The position numbers and the translations under genes are program-made. Below the pieces are notes generated by a model. That model was not told where the DNA came from. It worked only from the letters and a program-made list of their open reading frames with translations, and ran no database searches. A DNA stretch of 64,000 nucleotides, taken from the NCBI GenBank assembly GCA_902565895.1, contig CACFGV010000007.1, positions 1 through 64,000 on the forward strand. The letters run 5' to 3'. Below are positions 18,994-27,584 of this stretch, in pieces. Numbering within the stretch: the first letter of the stretch is position 1; every line of letters begins with the position of its first letter. The stretch is from K189A clade bacterium. GTDB taxonomy: Bacteria; Pseudomonadota; Gammaproteobacteria; Pseudomonadales; Azotimanducaceae.

Positions 18994-20169
18994 CTAAAGT
19001 CCCAGAACCTGCTTGGCGATAATGTTGTGCTGAACCTCTGACGAGCCACCGGCGATCGTGAAGCCTCGATGATGGTAACGACCCGAGGCCACATACTCCG
19101 CCCAGTCTGGCGAGACCGCCTCACCACCAGTAGCCGCATCTAACGGCAACGCCATGTAATCGACTAGGGTGAACAACAACTCATCTTGAGCCTGTACCAA
19201 CTCACTGCCCTTCAATTTCAACATGCTCGGTTCAGCGCCAATTTGGTCGCCGCCGTCAAAAGCGGTGAGTATTCTTAAGCTGGTCGCTTCTAACGCTTGT
19301 AACCGAATGTCGAGTTCATTGATGTGGGTGCGAGCACCCTCTGGCAAGTTGATTCCACGCTGCACCTGGTGGGCAAAGGTCTCACGCAAATTCGCCAGAA
19401 TTCGTTTGTTTTCTGCCACCCGCGACACCATCAACCGCTCATCGCCCAACAAACTCTTTGCCACCGTCCAGCCACGATCTTCATCGCCAAGGCGTTGACT
19501 GACGGGCACCCGAACATCCTCGAAAAACACTTGGTTCCACAATCGCTTGCCATTAAACGCATATAACGGTTTCAAACTCACACCAGGAGAGGTGATGTCG
19601 AGTAACAAAAAACTGATGCCCTTCTGCTGCTGGACATCTGGATTGGTGCGCACTAAGCAAAAGATCCAATCCGCCATTTCCGCACCAGAGGTCCATATTT
19701 TTGAGCCATTAACTACGTAGTCGTCGCCATCACGCTCGGCACGAGTGCGCACACTGGCAAGGTCTGACCCTGCTTGGGGTTCCGAATAACCTTGGCAAAA
19801 CCAAAGATCCGCGTTGCGAATTTTCGGCAAAAACTCGGCTTTTTGCGCTTCGCTACCGTACTTAATGATCGCGGGGCCAACCATGTTGAAGCCAAAACCG
19901 GATAAAGCAGGCGCATGGTGCCGACGACACGCGACATCAAAAATATGTCGATAGGTGAGGTTCCAGCCCGTCCCGCCGTATTGCTCGGGCCAATTGGGTG
20001 CCGCCCAACCCCGGGCATTAAGGATGCGGGTCCAGTCTGTTAACTCAGCTTTCGAGACAAACGCACCATTGCGTACTTTAGTCGCAACCGAAGCCGGCAG
20101 GTTTTCTTTAAGAAAGTCTTCAACCTGCTGCTGGAACTGCAATTGCTCTGTGGAAAATTGATACTGCAT
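18994..20169 (-). CDS. Acyl-CoA dehydrogenase
   Basis: The start is placed at ATG 20169 (MQYQFSTEQLQFQQQVEDFL), behind GGCGAGG, giving 391 residues; a longer frame reaches 20205. It shows the family signatures WCFQGYSEPQ-type FAD contact (LWFCQGYSEPQAGSDLASVR) and the C-terminal helix ending GGSSEVQHNIIAKQVLGL. It oxidises an acyl-CoA to the 2-enoyl-CoA with electrons to ETF. The long insertion pattern resembles the FadE-like enzymes of sterol- or branched-lipid-degrading bacteria. The gene is divergent from the pterin-synthase homologue. Confidence 0.92.
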   Translation of the reverse strand: MQYQFSTEQLQFQQQVEDFLKENLPASVATKVRNGAFVSKAELTDWTRILNARGWAAPNWPEQYGGTGWNLTYRHIFDVACRRHHAPALSGFGFNMVGPAIIKYGSEAQKAEFLPKIRNADLWFCQGYSEPQAGSDLASVRTRAERDGDDYVVNGSKIWTSGAEMADWIFCLVRTNPDVQQQKGISFLLLDITSPGVSLKPLYAFNGKRLWNQVFFEDVRVPVSQRLGDEDRGWTVAKSLLGDERLMVSRVAENKRILANLRETFAHQVQRGINLPEGARTHINELDIRLQALEATSLRILTAFDGGDQIGAEPSMLKLKGSELVQAQDELLFTLVDYMALPLDAATGGEAVSPDWAEYVASGRYHHRGFTIAGGSSEVQHNIIAKQVLGL

Positions 20170-20231
20170 GACCTCGCCTGTTTCTGAACCCAAGACCTCC
20201 ATCATAGGCTTGGGAGTGATAGACTCAAGCG

Positions 20232-20720
20232 ATGCACACTACGATAGAAATCAGCAAAGAGTATCTGCATTTTGCAGCCGCCCACTTCACCCTGTTCAGC
20301 GCCACCGAACGTGAAAACCTGCATGGGCACAATTTTCAAGTCACGCTAAATGCTACCGCGCCTGTACATGACGACGGGTTGACCTTCGACTACAACATTC
20401 TGAAAAAAACGCTAAAGGCATTGTGCGACGAGTACGACGAACAAGTGTTGATGCCGACCAAATCGCCGTACCTGAGCATAGAAAACGACAATGAATTTAC
20501 TTACGTGCTGTTCAACGGCGAGCGCATTCCATTTCTTGACCGCGATCTAACATTGCTCCCCATCCGCAACGTCACCGTTGAAGAACTCGCCCATCACTTG
20601 TTGGAGCGACTCACTCAAGATGCAGCGATTGCTGCGTTAGACATCGAGCATTTGCTGTTGCGATGCGCGTCGGGGGAGGGTCAATGGGCTAGCGCTGAAT
20701 GGAGGCCTAGCTTGTCGTAA
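20232..20720 (+). CDS. 6-pyruvoyltetrahydropterin synthase (PTPS)/QueD-family protein
   Basis: The 162-residue product has the zinc ligands of the PTPS fold: H18 in FAAAHFTLF, and H31 and H33 in ENLHGHNF. In QueD a catalytic cysteine lies four residues before the first HGH histidine. Here that position is arginine, followed by glutamate (RENLHGH). This is like the PTPS-III branch, in which a glutamate replaces the cysteine and the enzyme substitutes for FolB in folate synthesis. The assignment to PTPS-III is an inference from this motif. The last 30 bp of the gene are duplicated at 20829-20858. Confidence 0.85.
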   Translation: MHTTIEISKEYLHFAAAHFTLFSATERENLHGHNFQVTLNATAPVHDDGLTFDYNILKKTLKALCDEYDEQVLMPTKSPYLSIENDNEFTYVLFNGERIPFLDRDLTLLPIRNVTVEELAHHLLERLTQDAAIAALDIEHLLLRCASGEGQWASAEWRPSLS

Positions 20721-20858
20721 GGCAAGGGTTTCTGTGGGTACCTAGCACTTCGGACCTAGGACAAGGGCAAACATCAATATTAGGTCCGTTCGGACCTAGG
20801 ACAAGGGCAAACATCAATATTAGGTCCGAGCGCTGAATGGAGGCCTAGCTTGTCGTAA
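20691..20858. repeat. 30-bp direct repeat of the PTPS gene 3' end, flanking a hairpin array
   Basis: The final 30 bp of the PTPS gene, including its TAA (20691-20720), recur without mismatch at 20829-20858. The similarity continues, imperfectly, for about 20 bp (AGGGTTTxTGxGG). Between the copies lie a 28-bp spacer and two 40-bp tandem units. The arrangement looks like an insertion or duplication that regenerated the gene end. Confidence 0.9.
20749..20828. repeat. Two tandem 40-bp units, each with an 8-bp inverted repeat
   Basis: Two identical 40-bp units (20749-20788 and 20789-20828) follow each other directly. Each contains CGGACCTA and its complement TAGGTCCG, separated by 22 bp, so each could form a hairpin in RNA. 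No open frame runs through them. They have no evident relation in sequence to the CCCCGC...GCGGGG repeats at 26 and 30.6 kb. Confidence 0.9.
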
Positions 20859-21000
20859 CACGAGGGTTTTTGGGGAAACAGCACCCTGTTTGATGGCGGA
20901 AGAATTCCGCAGGTCCTCTCACACCCGTTTGGTGGCGGAATCACAATTTAATCACTAGGACTCCTCTACTGTAGTATCGCTCGTTCAATAAGGGGGTCCT

Positions 21001-21696
21001 ATGCCACATTTAGTAATTACTGGCGCCAGCGCTGGCATTGGTGCTGCTACCGCAGATCTTTTTCAGTCTAGTGGCTTTAGCGTTGTGAACTTATCTCGTC
21101 GACCCTGCCCGGTTGAGGGTGTAGTGAATATTGCTTGCGATCTATCCCAACAGAACTTTGCTGAAGCCATCAGCGACGATTTGGATAATGCTCTGAGCGG
21201 CGCGCAGCAGATCACCCTCATTCACAATGCTGCCCTACTCATTAACGACAACATTGCTGATACCAGTTCTGAACAGCTTCGACGTGTGCTTGAAATTAAC
21301 ATCGTTGCCGCCAGCAGCCTGAACCAACTGCTGATTCCTAAAATGGCTGCTGGCTCCGGGGTGTTATACGTTGGCTCCACCTTGGGCGAAAAAGCCGTAC
21401 CTAACAGTTTTACGTATGCAACGAGCAAGCACGCAGTCATTGGTATGATGCGCGCCACCTGCCAGGATCTAGCGGGCACCGGGGTGCATACCGTGTGCAT
21501 CAATCCAGGTTTCACCAATACGGAAATGCTTCGGGATCACGTTCCCGCAGATGTCATGCCGCAAATCGCCGCTATGAGCGCCTTCGAGCGTTTAATTGAA
21601 CCTGAAGAGATCGCCCAAGCGCTATTGTTTGCGGCGCACAACCCGGTGCTCAATGGCGCCGTCATTAACGCCAACCTGGGCCAAATAGAGCGCTAG
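21001..21696 (+). CDS. Short-chain dehydrogenase/reductase (SDR)
   Basis: The 231-residue product has the cofactor motif TGASAGIGAAT at the N-terminus, and the catalytic YATSK at about residue 140 after a serine in YVGSTLG. An arginine after the first beta strand (LSRRP) favours NADP(H). Size and sequence are compatible with the sepiapterin/benzil reductase branch. The same-strand PTPS homologue upstream makes a pterin substrate conceivable, but the repeat-filled 280-bp gap weakens the operon argument. An AAGGGGG RBS precedes the ATG. Confidence 0.87.
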   Translation: MPHLVITGASAGIGAATADLFQSSGFSVVNLSRRPCPVEGVVNIACDLSQQNFAEAISDDLDNALSGAQQITLIHNAALLINDNIADTSSEQLRRVLEINIVAASSLNQLLIPKMAAGSGVLYVGSTLGEKAVPNSFTYATSKHAVIGMMRATCQDLAGTGVHTVCINPGFTNTEMLRDHVPADVMPQIAAMSAFERLIEPEEIAQALLFAAHNPVLNGAVINANLGQIER

Positions 21697-21717
21697 CCAA
21701 CCAGCGCGCGGTGGCGT

Positions 21718-22476
21718 TTAGCTGTTCGTGGCCTCCTCGTTCTGAGCCAGGCCTAGGTAGCCTCGCAGATAGCGCACGGCTAAATAAATCGGCCCAGTAT
21801 CCAGCGCAGCCACAACCAACTTAAAGACATAACCCGAGGCGATAAACACCAACAGCTGTGGCCATAATGGTTCCTCGGAGTTAATGGGCAAAGCCGCCGA
21901 CCAGAAGTGAGTCACTAGAATGACCGCCGTTGAATCTACGATTTGACTGATCATGGTGGACACATTGTTGCGCAACCATAGGTGCCGGCCCTTAGTCAGC
22001 CGTTTCATCATGTGGAAGATACGCACATCGCAAAACTGCGCGGCCAGATAAGCAATCATCGACGCGCCTACCGCACCAAAGGCTAGATTCTTAATCTCGA
22101 AAAAAACCGGTTCGCGCCCGGCGGCATCCACCAGCGGCGCTCCAGTTGCTGGGTCGGTTCCGGTCCCCGGCAGCACGCTACCGAGCCAGAGCAAAAACAC
22201 CACCCATAGGTTCAGCAGCAGCCCGACCCAAACCATATCTCTAGCTTTTTCTTCACCGTACAGTTCACTGATCAAGTCGGTGCACATAAAGGTAACCGGA
22301 TACGGCAATACCCCAATCGCCACCATCATGGGAATTTGCACGCCGAACACAGAAAAAGATAAATCCAAGAAGCGACTGATGCCCAGAATGTTGAGCATCG
22401 CCAAGGTGCCCAGGAATAATCCTGAAAGAACAAAGAACACCCGCTGGCGGCGCTTTTGGTAAATCGCCTCAGTCAT
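21718..22476 (-). CDS. Queuosine-precursor transporter-like (VUT/YhhQ family) membrane protein
   Basis: The 252-residue product has about six hydrophobic segments and the family core PYPVTFMCTDLISELYGEEKA. That motif marks the DUF165/VUT family, whose characterised member YhhQ imports queuosine precursors (preQ0/preQ1). The nearby PTPS homologue is distantly related to QueD, but lacks its cysteine. The function as a 7-deazaguanine importer is therefore plausible from family membership alone. It is convergent with the SDR gene. Confidence 0.88.
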   Translation of the reverse strand: MTEAIYQKRRQRVFFVLSGLFLGTLAMLNILGISRFLDLSFSVFGVQIPMMVAIGVLPYPVTFMCTDLISELYGEEKARDMVWVGLLLNLWVVFLLWLGSVLPGTGTDPATGAPLVDAAGREPVFFEIKNLAFGAVGASMIAYLAAQFCDVRIFHMMKRLTKGRHLWLRNNVSTMISQIVDSTAVILVTHFWSAALPINSEEPLWPQLLVFIASGYVFKLVVAALDTGPIYLAVRYLRGYLGLAQNEEATNS

Positions 22477-22518
22477 CGCAGATTCTCCTGGCCTATGCCT
22501 ACCCCGTTATACCGGGAC

Positions 22519-23526
22519 TTACCGCAGTTCGGTAACAAATTGCTGGTTAACGCAGTTGTCTAAACCGTTACCGTCCAGATACTTAATGGCGACCTCGCCA
22601 CCCTTAAAGCGCATATCAAAAACACTCTCTGGAGTAAAAAACGCAGAGTGCGGCGTAATCAGTAACCGATGGTCTATCCATTCTTCATCCGCAGCCCAAG
22701 CCTTAATCAAGGGATGATCAGGGTCAGCGGGTTCTTCTGGCAACACATCAAGACCACAAGCTTGAATCTTGTTTTCTTTCATAGCTGTGTACAGATCGTC
22801 CAGATCAATAATTGGCCCGCGGGCGGTATTTACCAGCACCAATCCGGGCTTAGAGGCGGACAACACATCCAGGTTAATCAACTTCTCGGTACTTTCGCCC
22901 AGAGGCAGGTGCAAGCTCACCACGTCGCATTGGCCAAACATTTCTTGTAACGAGTGCACACGCCGAATACCCACCGCCAACTCGGCGCCGTTTTCTCGGT
23001 ATGGATCAAACATCACCACGTCCATGCCAAAAGCCTTAGCTCGCAAGGCCGCCGCCGTGCCAATACGACCCAAACCAACCACTCCAAATACACAGGCAGA
23101 CAGCCGTTTTCCATAAGGATTCAATGCTGGGCGCCACAGCCCTTTGGGGTCTTTTTTCAATTCTCGGGTATGGAACGTTATACCTTTCATCAGCGACAAC
23201 ATCAGCGCCATCGCATGATCGGCAACTTCCTGGGTGCCATAATCAGGCACGTTACAAACTGGCATGCCCATGGCCCCCCAAGCGGCAAGGTCAAGGTTGT
23301 CGAAGCCGACCTTTGGCGTCACAACAATGCGGCATTTCTTCAGCTTGGCCCGATATTCGGCAGGGATGTCATTTACCGTAACAATGGCGTCGCAATTTTC
23401 CCACTGGTCGTCAGTGACATCGGCAAAGCGTTCGCAAAACTCAGCACTGTGCTCGCCAACGCTGGAAACCTCAATGTCACGGCCATCTGGCCAGCGCATC
23501 GCGGGCCACAAAATCCTGTAAGTCAT
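22519..23526 (-). CDS. D-isomer-specific 2-hydroxy-acid dehydrogenase
   Basis: The 335-residue product has the NAD motif FGVVGLGRIGTAAALRAKAF and the three catalytic positions: arginine in NTARGPIIDLDDL, glutamate in LDVLPEEP and histidine in ITPHSAFFTPES. It resembles the CtBP/SerA-like branch. It reduces a 2-keto acid or oxidises a D-2-hydroxy acid, substrate unknown. The neighbouring LLM gene on the same strand ends 32 bp before it and is probably co-transcribed. Confidence 0.9.
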   Translation of the reverse strand: MTYRILWPAMRWPDGRDIEVSSVGEHSAEFCERFADVTDDQWENCDAIVTVNDIPAEYRAKLKKCRIVVTPKVGFDNLDLAAWGAMGMPVCNVPDYGTQEVADHAMALMLSLMKGITFHTRELKKDPKGLWRPALNPYGKRLSACVFGVVGLGRIGTAAALRAKAFGMDVVMFDPYRENGAELAVGIRRVHSLQEMFGQCDVVSLHLPLGESTEKLINLDVLSASKPGLVLVNTARGPIIDLDDLYTAMKENKIQACGLDVLPEEPADPDHPLIKAWAADEEWIDHRLLITPHSAFFTPESVFDMRFKGGEVAIKYLDGNGLDNCVNQQFVTELR

Positions 23527-23558
23527 TATTCCCCCCTTAATTGTCCAAGCGGTGGATG

Positions 23559-24494
23559 TTACAAGCCGTCTAATGTTTCCGCTAGCAACGCCACACTGTC
23601 GCGTAACAGTGGCTCAGCTAAACCACTCACGCGAATACGCGTGGCGATCATATGCGTCATACCAAGATTTTCCTGGTACATACGTACCCGTTCGCGCACA
23701 AACTCCGGCTCGCCGATAATCGTCCAGTCGTCTACGGTTTCGCCTTCTTGTAGGCGGGCGTTGTCGGTTTCAGCGCTTAGCATCGCCTTTAATTTCTTAC
23801 ACTGCTGGGCATCACGACTAACAAATACCGTACGCATTAAGGGCAACTCGGTAGGTGGCGTAACACCTGCCGCCTCGGCAGCCGCTTGATGCTGGGCATA
23901 GTTGTGCCCCAGCGTGGCCATGCTTTCCATTGGCGACGAGAGATACGGCAACCCAAAACCTCCTGCTTGAGCTAACGCCTTCGGACCAAAAGCCGCCACC
24001 CAAATAGGCGGATGCGGTTGTTGCAGGGGTCGCGGGTACACTTCGATCGCATGTTCAGGATCGTCGTCTAAGGTCACCGGCTCTCCTGCCCAGGCCCTGC
24101 GCATAATGCCCAACGTCCAAGCAAAAATTTTGCGTTTTTCTGCCACCGGCACATGAAAGGCTCGCAGCATTTCCGGGGCATAGCCACGCCCGACGCCAAG
24201 GATCAGTCGACCACCACACATCTGATCGAATACCGCAACCTGTTCCGCCGCTTGCAGAGGGTTACGCAAGGTCAGTAGATACGACGTTGTACCTAGTTTG
24301 ATCGTTTGGGTAGCGCCTGCCACCGCCGCCAAGAGTGTGAGCGGGTCGGGTAATGCATTAGCACCGAAGTGATTTTCTGGGAGCCACAGCGATTGGTAAC
24401 CGCATTGTTCCGCAAATTGCGCCTGAGAACATAAACTGGGCGCGGAAAGGTCAGAAAAATTCCACGGGGTTAGGCCCAAATGCAGCTTTGTCAC
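23559..24494 (-). CDS. LLM-class flavin-dependent oxidoreductase
   Basis: I choose GTG 24494 as the start (VTKLHLGLTPWNFSDL), because AAGGA lies just upstream; an extended frame to 24545 would overlap the gene before it. The product is 311 residues. Family features are LWLPENHFG near residue 45, LGTTSYLLTLRNP, and GGRLILGVGRGYAPEM. These enzymes use reduced FMN or F420. The substrate is unknown. It is one of six LLM paralogues in this window, and the only one outside the 52-61 kb cluster. Confidence 0.87.
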   Translation of the reverse strand: MTKLHLGLTPWNFSDLSAPSLCSQAQFAEQCGYQSLWLPENHFGANALPDPLTLLAAVAGATQTIKLGTTSYLLTLRNPLQAAEQVAVFDQMCGGRLILGVGRGYAPEMLRAFHVPVAEKRKIFAWTLGIMRRAWAGEPVTLDDDPEHAIEVYPRPLQQPHPPIWVAAFGPKALAQAGGFGLPYLSSPMESMATLGHNYAQHQAAAEAAGVTPPTELPLMRTVFVSRDAQQCKKLKAMLSAETDNARLQEGETVDDWTIIGEPEFVRERVRMYQENLGMTHMIATRIRVSGLAEPLLRDSVALLAETLDGL

Positions 24495-24510
24495 AGAAAT
24501 CCTTATCTGG

Positions 24511-25422
24511 CTATGGCGTCTGGCTAAACTCGCCCGCTTCAGCATCTAAGTGTTGCATCAGCAGCATCGCTTTCATGGTGACCTTAACCGCTGCGGTGTG
24601 TCGAACATGTGCAAACTCTTGATAAAGCGGATCATTTTCCAACAGCAAGCATTCCTCTGAGCCGCACTTAAACAGCGTGCGTTCGCCGAATTTGTTGCCC
24701 GCCGGGCCGTATTTACCAAATTCGTCGGTGGCGCCAAATTGCCAAAACGCAGTCCATTGTGCAGGCAGACCATCAATAGGCGCACGCACGCTCATCATGG
24801 TGTCTTCCGCTGTTGCTTCTAAAAGACTCTGCAAACCAGGACGCTGATCTGGCGATTTCAGCACCTCGTCAAAAGCCACCAGCTGCGGACAAATTTGTTC
24901 AATAGAGCGTTCAAGTCGCGCCACATCTACGTCGTACCGGTCAAAGCGATCAAAGAATGAGAAGCGCCACCAGCGGCTGGTAAAAACAGGCACCACTCGA
25001 GGCGGCGAGGTCACGTCTTGCAGATAACTCAGCAAACGCCCAAAAACTTTAAGCCGTTGCTGACGATCATTGGTCTGTTGCAGTTCGTTATTGAGGCCGT
25101 TGAAGTGATCGTGAAACCGCGTGTCGATTAAACCTAGGGCGGCACGGCTTTGCGCCGCATCCCGGTTGTAGTAGTTCCAACGGAACATTCGCCAAAAGAT
25201 ATTCCTGTCGGCTTGGGCTGAATTAGCCCTGACCACATAGCGCGTATCTAGCGCAGAAAGCGGTTGTAACTCCGAAGTCTGATCGCAGCGACTGAGCTGT
25301 TTAGCCGCAAGAAAAGTCAGTTGCTGATGCACAGCACTGTCGTAGCTCCAGACCGGCGCAGCAATGCCTCCTGCACTGAGTAGCAGCAAACATGCAGCCA
25401 CTTTGCGCAGACTAGACCGCAT
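24511..25422 (-). CDS. Secreted protein resembling the P1-nuclease/phospholipase C fold
   Basis: The start is set at ATG 25422 (MRSSLRKVAACLLLLSAGG), overlapping the folK stop by 11 bp. The 303-residue product has a signal peptide ending near AAPVWS. Helical segments WSYDSAVHQQLTFLAAK, FHDHFNG and LSYLQDVTSPP recall the Trp/His/Asp zinc ligands of the zinc-dependent phospholipase C / S1-P1 nuclease fold. However, the HYxxD ligand motif reads SYLQD, so one histidine appears to be missing. The fold match is an inference and activity is uncertain. Confidence 0.5.
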   Translation of the reverse strand: MRSSLRKVAACLLLLSAGGIAAPVWSYDSAVHQQLTFLAAKQLSRCDQTSELQPLSALDTRYVVRANSAQADRNIFWRMFRWNYYNRDAAQSRAALGLIDTRFHDHFNGLNNELQQTNDRQQRLKVFGRLLSYLQDVTSPPRVVPVFTSRWWRFSFFDRFDRYDVDVARLERSIEQICPQLVAFDEVLKSPDQRPGLQSLLEATAEDTMMSVRAPIDGLPAQWTAFWQFGATDEFGKYGPAGNKFGERTLFKCGSEECLLLENDPLYQEFAHVRHTAAVKVTMKAMLLMQHLDAEAGEFSQTP

Positions 25423-25927
25423 AATAGGGTGGCAACGTTTCATGTGGGGTAACACACTCATCGGTCTGCAAATCATCCAAGAGTTGCTGTATGGACTTTC
25501 CAGTTTCGGGCCAGATCGCGTCGGGCACTAATTCCACCGCCGGCCGTAGTACGAACAACCGATTTTGGGCTCGTGGATGAGGTAGTACAAAATTCGGCAG
25601 ATTGCGCACTTGGTCACCAAACAGCAGTAAATCCAGATCGAGCTCGCGCGGTGCATTACGCTCATGTTTGACGCCACGACCAAATACGCGCTCCAGCTGC
25701 TTAAGCTCTTGCAGCAATTGTTCAGGCGACAAACCGTCCATCGCTTCAAAGGTAGCAGCGGAGTTAATAAAGTCCGCCGAACCCGGGGGGCAATCTACCG
25801 GTGTGGTACGCCAAAGGCGCGAGCTGCGCAGGGTGCCAGGCTGAGCGAACGCGGTTAAGGCGTTGATCGCCTCAACCATGATCTGTGTTGACTCACCCTG
25901 ATTTGAACCCAGCCCCAGCAACACCAT
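25412..25927 (-). CDS. folK: 2-amino-4-hydroxy-6-hydroxymethyldihydropteridine pyrophosphokinase
   Basis: The start ATG 25927 (MVLLGLGSNQGEST) gives 171 residues, close to the usual 160; a longer frame to 26020 would run into a repeat. Signatures are GLGSNQG, LWRTTPVDCPPGSADFINS, RELDLDLLLFGD and LPHPRAQNRLFVLRPAVEL. FolK pyrophosphorylates 6-hydroxymethyl-dihydropterin in folate synthesis. It is separated here from panB and panC, with which it clusters in many relatives. It may be transcribed from a promoter behind the repeat array at 26013-26089. Confidence 0.95.
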   Translation of the reverse strand: MVLLGLGSNQGESTQIMVEAINALTAFAQPGTLRSSRLWRTTPVDCPPGSADFINSAATFEAMDGLSPEQLLQELKQLERVFGRGVKHERNAPRELDLDLLLFGDQVRNLPNFVLPHPRAQNRLFVLRPAVELVPDAIWPETGKSIQQLLDDLQTDECVTPHETLPPYYAV

Positions 25928-26012
25928 TGAACCCAATGCACACACCACCCAACTACTATCGAACCACCAAAGTATAGACACCGTAGTGGAAAGCAACCAC
26001 CAACCCGCTCCG

Positions 26013-26089
26013 CCCCGCATAAGATCTCTTGCCTTCTAAGAGGCGGGGACCAGCCCCGCACAAGATCTCTTGCCTGTTAAGAGGCGGGG
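26013..26089. repeat. Tandem pair of 36-bp palindromic repeats (REP-like)
   Basis: Two near-identical 36-bp units (26013-26048 and 26054-26089), 5 bp apart, each read CCCCGC...GCGGGG with an inner CTCTT...AAGAG stem. The second unit overlaps the htrA stop codon: the last htrA codons (Pro-Ala-Ser-stop) lie inside it. Another array with the same outer stem sits at 30576-30686. This looks like a genome-dispersed REP family. Confidence 0.88.
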
Positions 26090-27471
26090 ATGGTTATCGG
26101 CCCAAAACGGCCATTACGATATACCCGCAAAGTGAGCCGCCGGTTGTCACGTCGTACGGCCTCACGCAGTTCTGCTATGTCCACGACCGTGCGCCTATTA
26201 GCGCTGACGATTATGTCACCTGCGCGCAATCCATAAGCGTACGCCGTGCTGCCGCGGTTGATCTCAGCCACTAAAACGCCGCCGCCAAAGTCGTCGGCGG
26301 CGCTTAGATTTTGCAGCGCCACGCCACTTAGCTGCGGCGTTATACGCTGGCCGGCCACTTGTTCTTGGGTATCGGCAAAAATTTCTAAGGTCAAGGTTTG
26401 CTGCTGGCCTTGGCGCACAAAGACAATGTCTAGGCGATCTCCAATGAACATCACCGCTGCTTGGTTCTCAAAGTCAGCAACACTGGTAATCTTCTTGTCG
26501 CCCATTTGTACAATGACATCACCTGGCGCGAGCCCAGCCTTTTCGGCAGAACTGGCGGGCTGTACATCAACAATCACTACACCGGCGGGTGCGCCATCTG
26601 CGGGCAGTACATCAAAGGCTTTGGCCAACTCGCGATTCAACGGTTGCACTACTGCACCGACATAGCCTCGATTAACTTCGCCGTTCTCAACCAGCTCATC
26701 AATAATGGCCGCCGCCATATTCGCCGGAATAGCAAAACCAATACCCACATTGCCGCCACTGGGGGCATATATCGCCGTATTAATACCCACGAGCTCACCA
26801 CGTAGATCAACCAACGCACCACCTGAGTTACCAGGATTAATCGGCGCATCGGTTTGAATAAAGTCTTCGTACCCTTCTATTCCCAAGCCACTTCGTCCCA
26901 AGGCGCTGACAATTCCGCTGGTAACGGTTTGGTTAAGCCCGAAAGGATTTCCGATGGCCACTACAAAGTCACCCACTCGCAGGGCTGCACTGTCGGCAAA
27001 TTCGATCGCCACAAGGTTTTCCGCCGACACTTTAAGTAACGCCAAATCAACCTGCGGGTCACGCCCAACGAGTTCTGCCTCTAGGGTCCTGCCGTCGGAA
27101 AGGCCCACGCTGATCTCGTCTGCGCCATCGACTACATGATTATTGGTCACGATGTAACCGAGGTCCGCATCTACGACCACGCCGGAGCCCGCGCTCTGAG
27201 TGCGGCGATAACGGCGACGGCTCTCTGGAATATTAAAAAACCGCCGAAAAAAGGGATCCGCAAGTAAACGATTGCGCTCGACCACCGTAGTGCGCGTTGC
27301 AATATTGACGACAGCCGGGTTCGTCCGTTCCAGCATGTCCGCTAAGCTTGGCAACGCTACATCTGCTTCCCCGGCGCCACCGGGCAAGACCAAGGGTAGG
27401 GCTGCGTGTGCAACGGGCGCTACGCTTGTGCCTAAGACCAAAACCGCAATGCTGATAAATCGGTACACCAC
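26077..27471 (-). CDS. DegP/DegQ-type periplasmic serine protease (HtrA family)
   Basis: I prefer GTG 27471 (VVYRFISIAVLVLGTSV), with AGAGG just upstream, over the longer frame to 27627 that enters the MFS gene. The resulting 464 residues begin with a signal peptide ending AHA. The triad is histidine in TNNHVVDGADE, aspartate in DLALLKV and serine in NPGNSGGALVD. Two PDZ domains follow (AGLAPGDVIVQMGD and YGLRAGDIIVSANRR). It degrades or refolds damaged envelope proteins. The final codons lie in a REP-like repeat. Confidence 0.93.
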   Translation of the reverse strand: MVYRFISIAVLVLGTSVAPVAHAALPLVLPGGAGEADVALPSLADMLERTNPAVVNIATRTTVVERNRLLADPFFRRFFNIPESRRRYRRTQSAGSGVVVDADLGYIVTNNHVVDGADEISVGLSDGRTLEAELVGRDPQVDLALLKVSAENLVAIEFADSAALRVGDFVVAIGNPFGLNQTVTSGIVSALGRSGLGIEGYEDFIQTDAPINPGNSGGALVDLRGELVGINTAIYAPSGGNVGIGFAIPANMAAAIIDELVENGEVNRGYVGAVVQPLNRELAKAFDVLPADGAPAGVVIVDVQPASSAEKAGLAPGDVIVQMGDKKITSVADFENQAAVMFIGDRLDIVFVRQGQQQTLTLEIFADTQEQVAGQRITPQLSGVALQNLSAADDFGGGVLVAEINRGSTAYAYGLRAGDIIVSANRRTVVDIAELREAVRRDNRRLTLRVYRNGRFGPITIPAS

Positions 27472-27584
27472 CCGCAGACCTCTTATCCTTTGTTTTTTGT
27501 TATTTCGTTGTTTCGTCGCTTTATGACTTTGCTGTTTAGCAATCGTACTGTTGAGTGGAGACCACGCAGAGCTCTGCTGTCTCA

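Noticed and set aside
22954-23889. 311-codon open frame on the plus strand
   Set aside because: It runs opposite to the 2-hydroxy-acid dehydrogenase and LLM genes, both of which have clear family motifs; its translation shows none.
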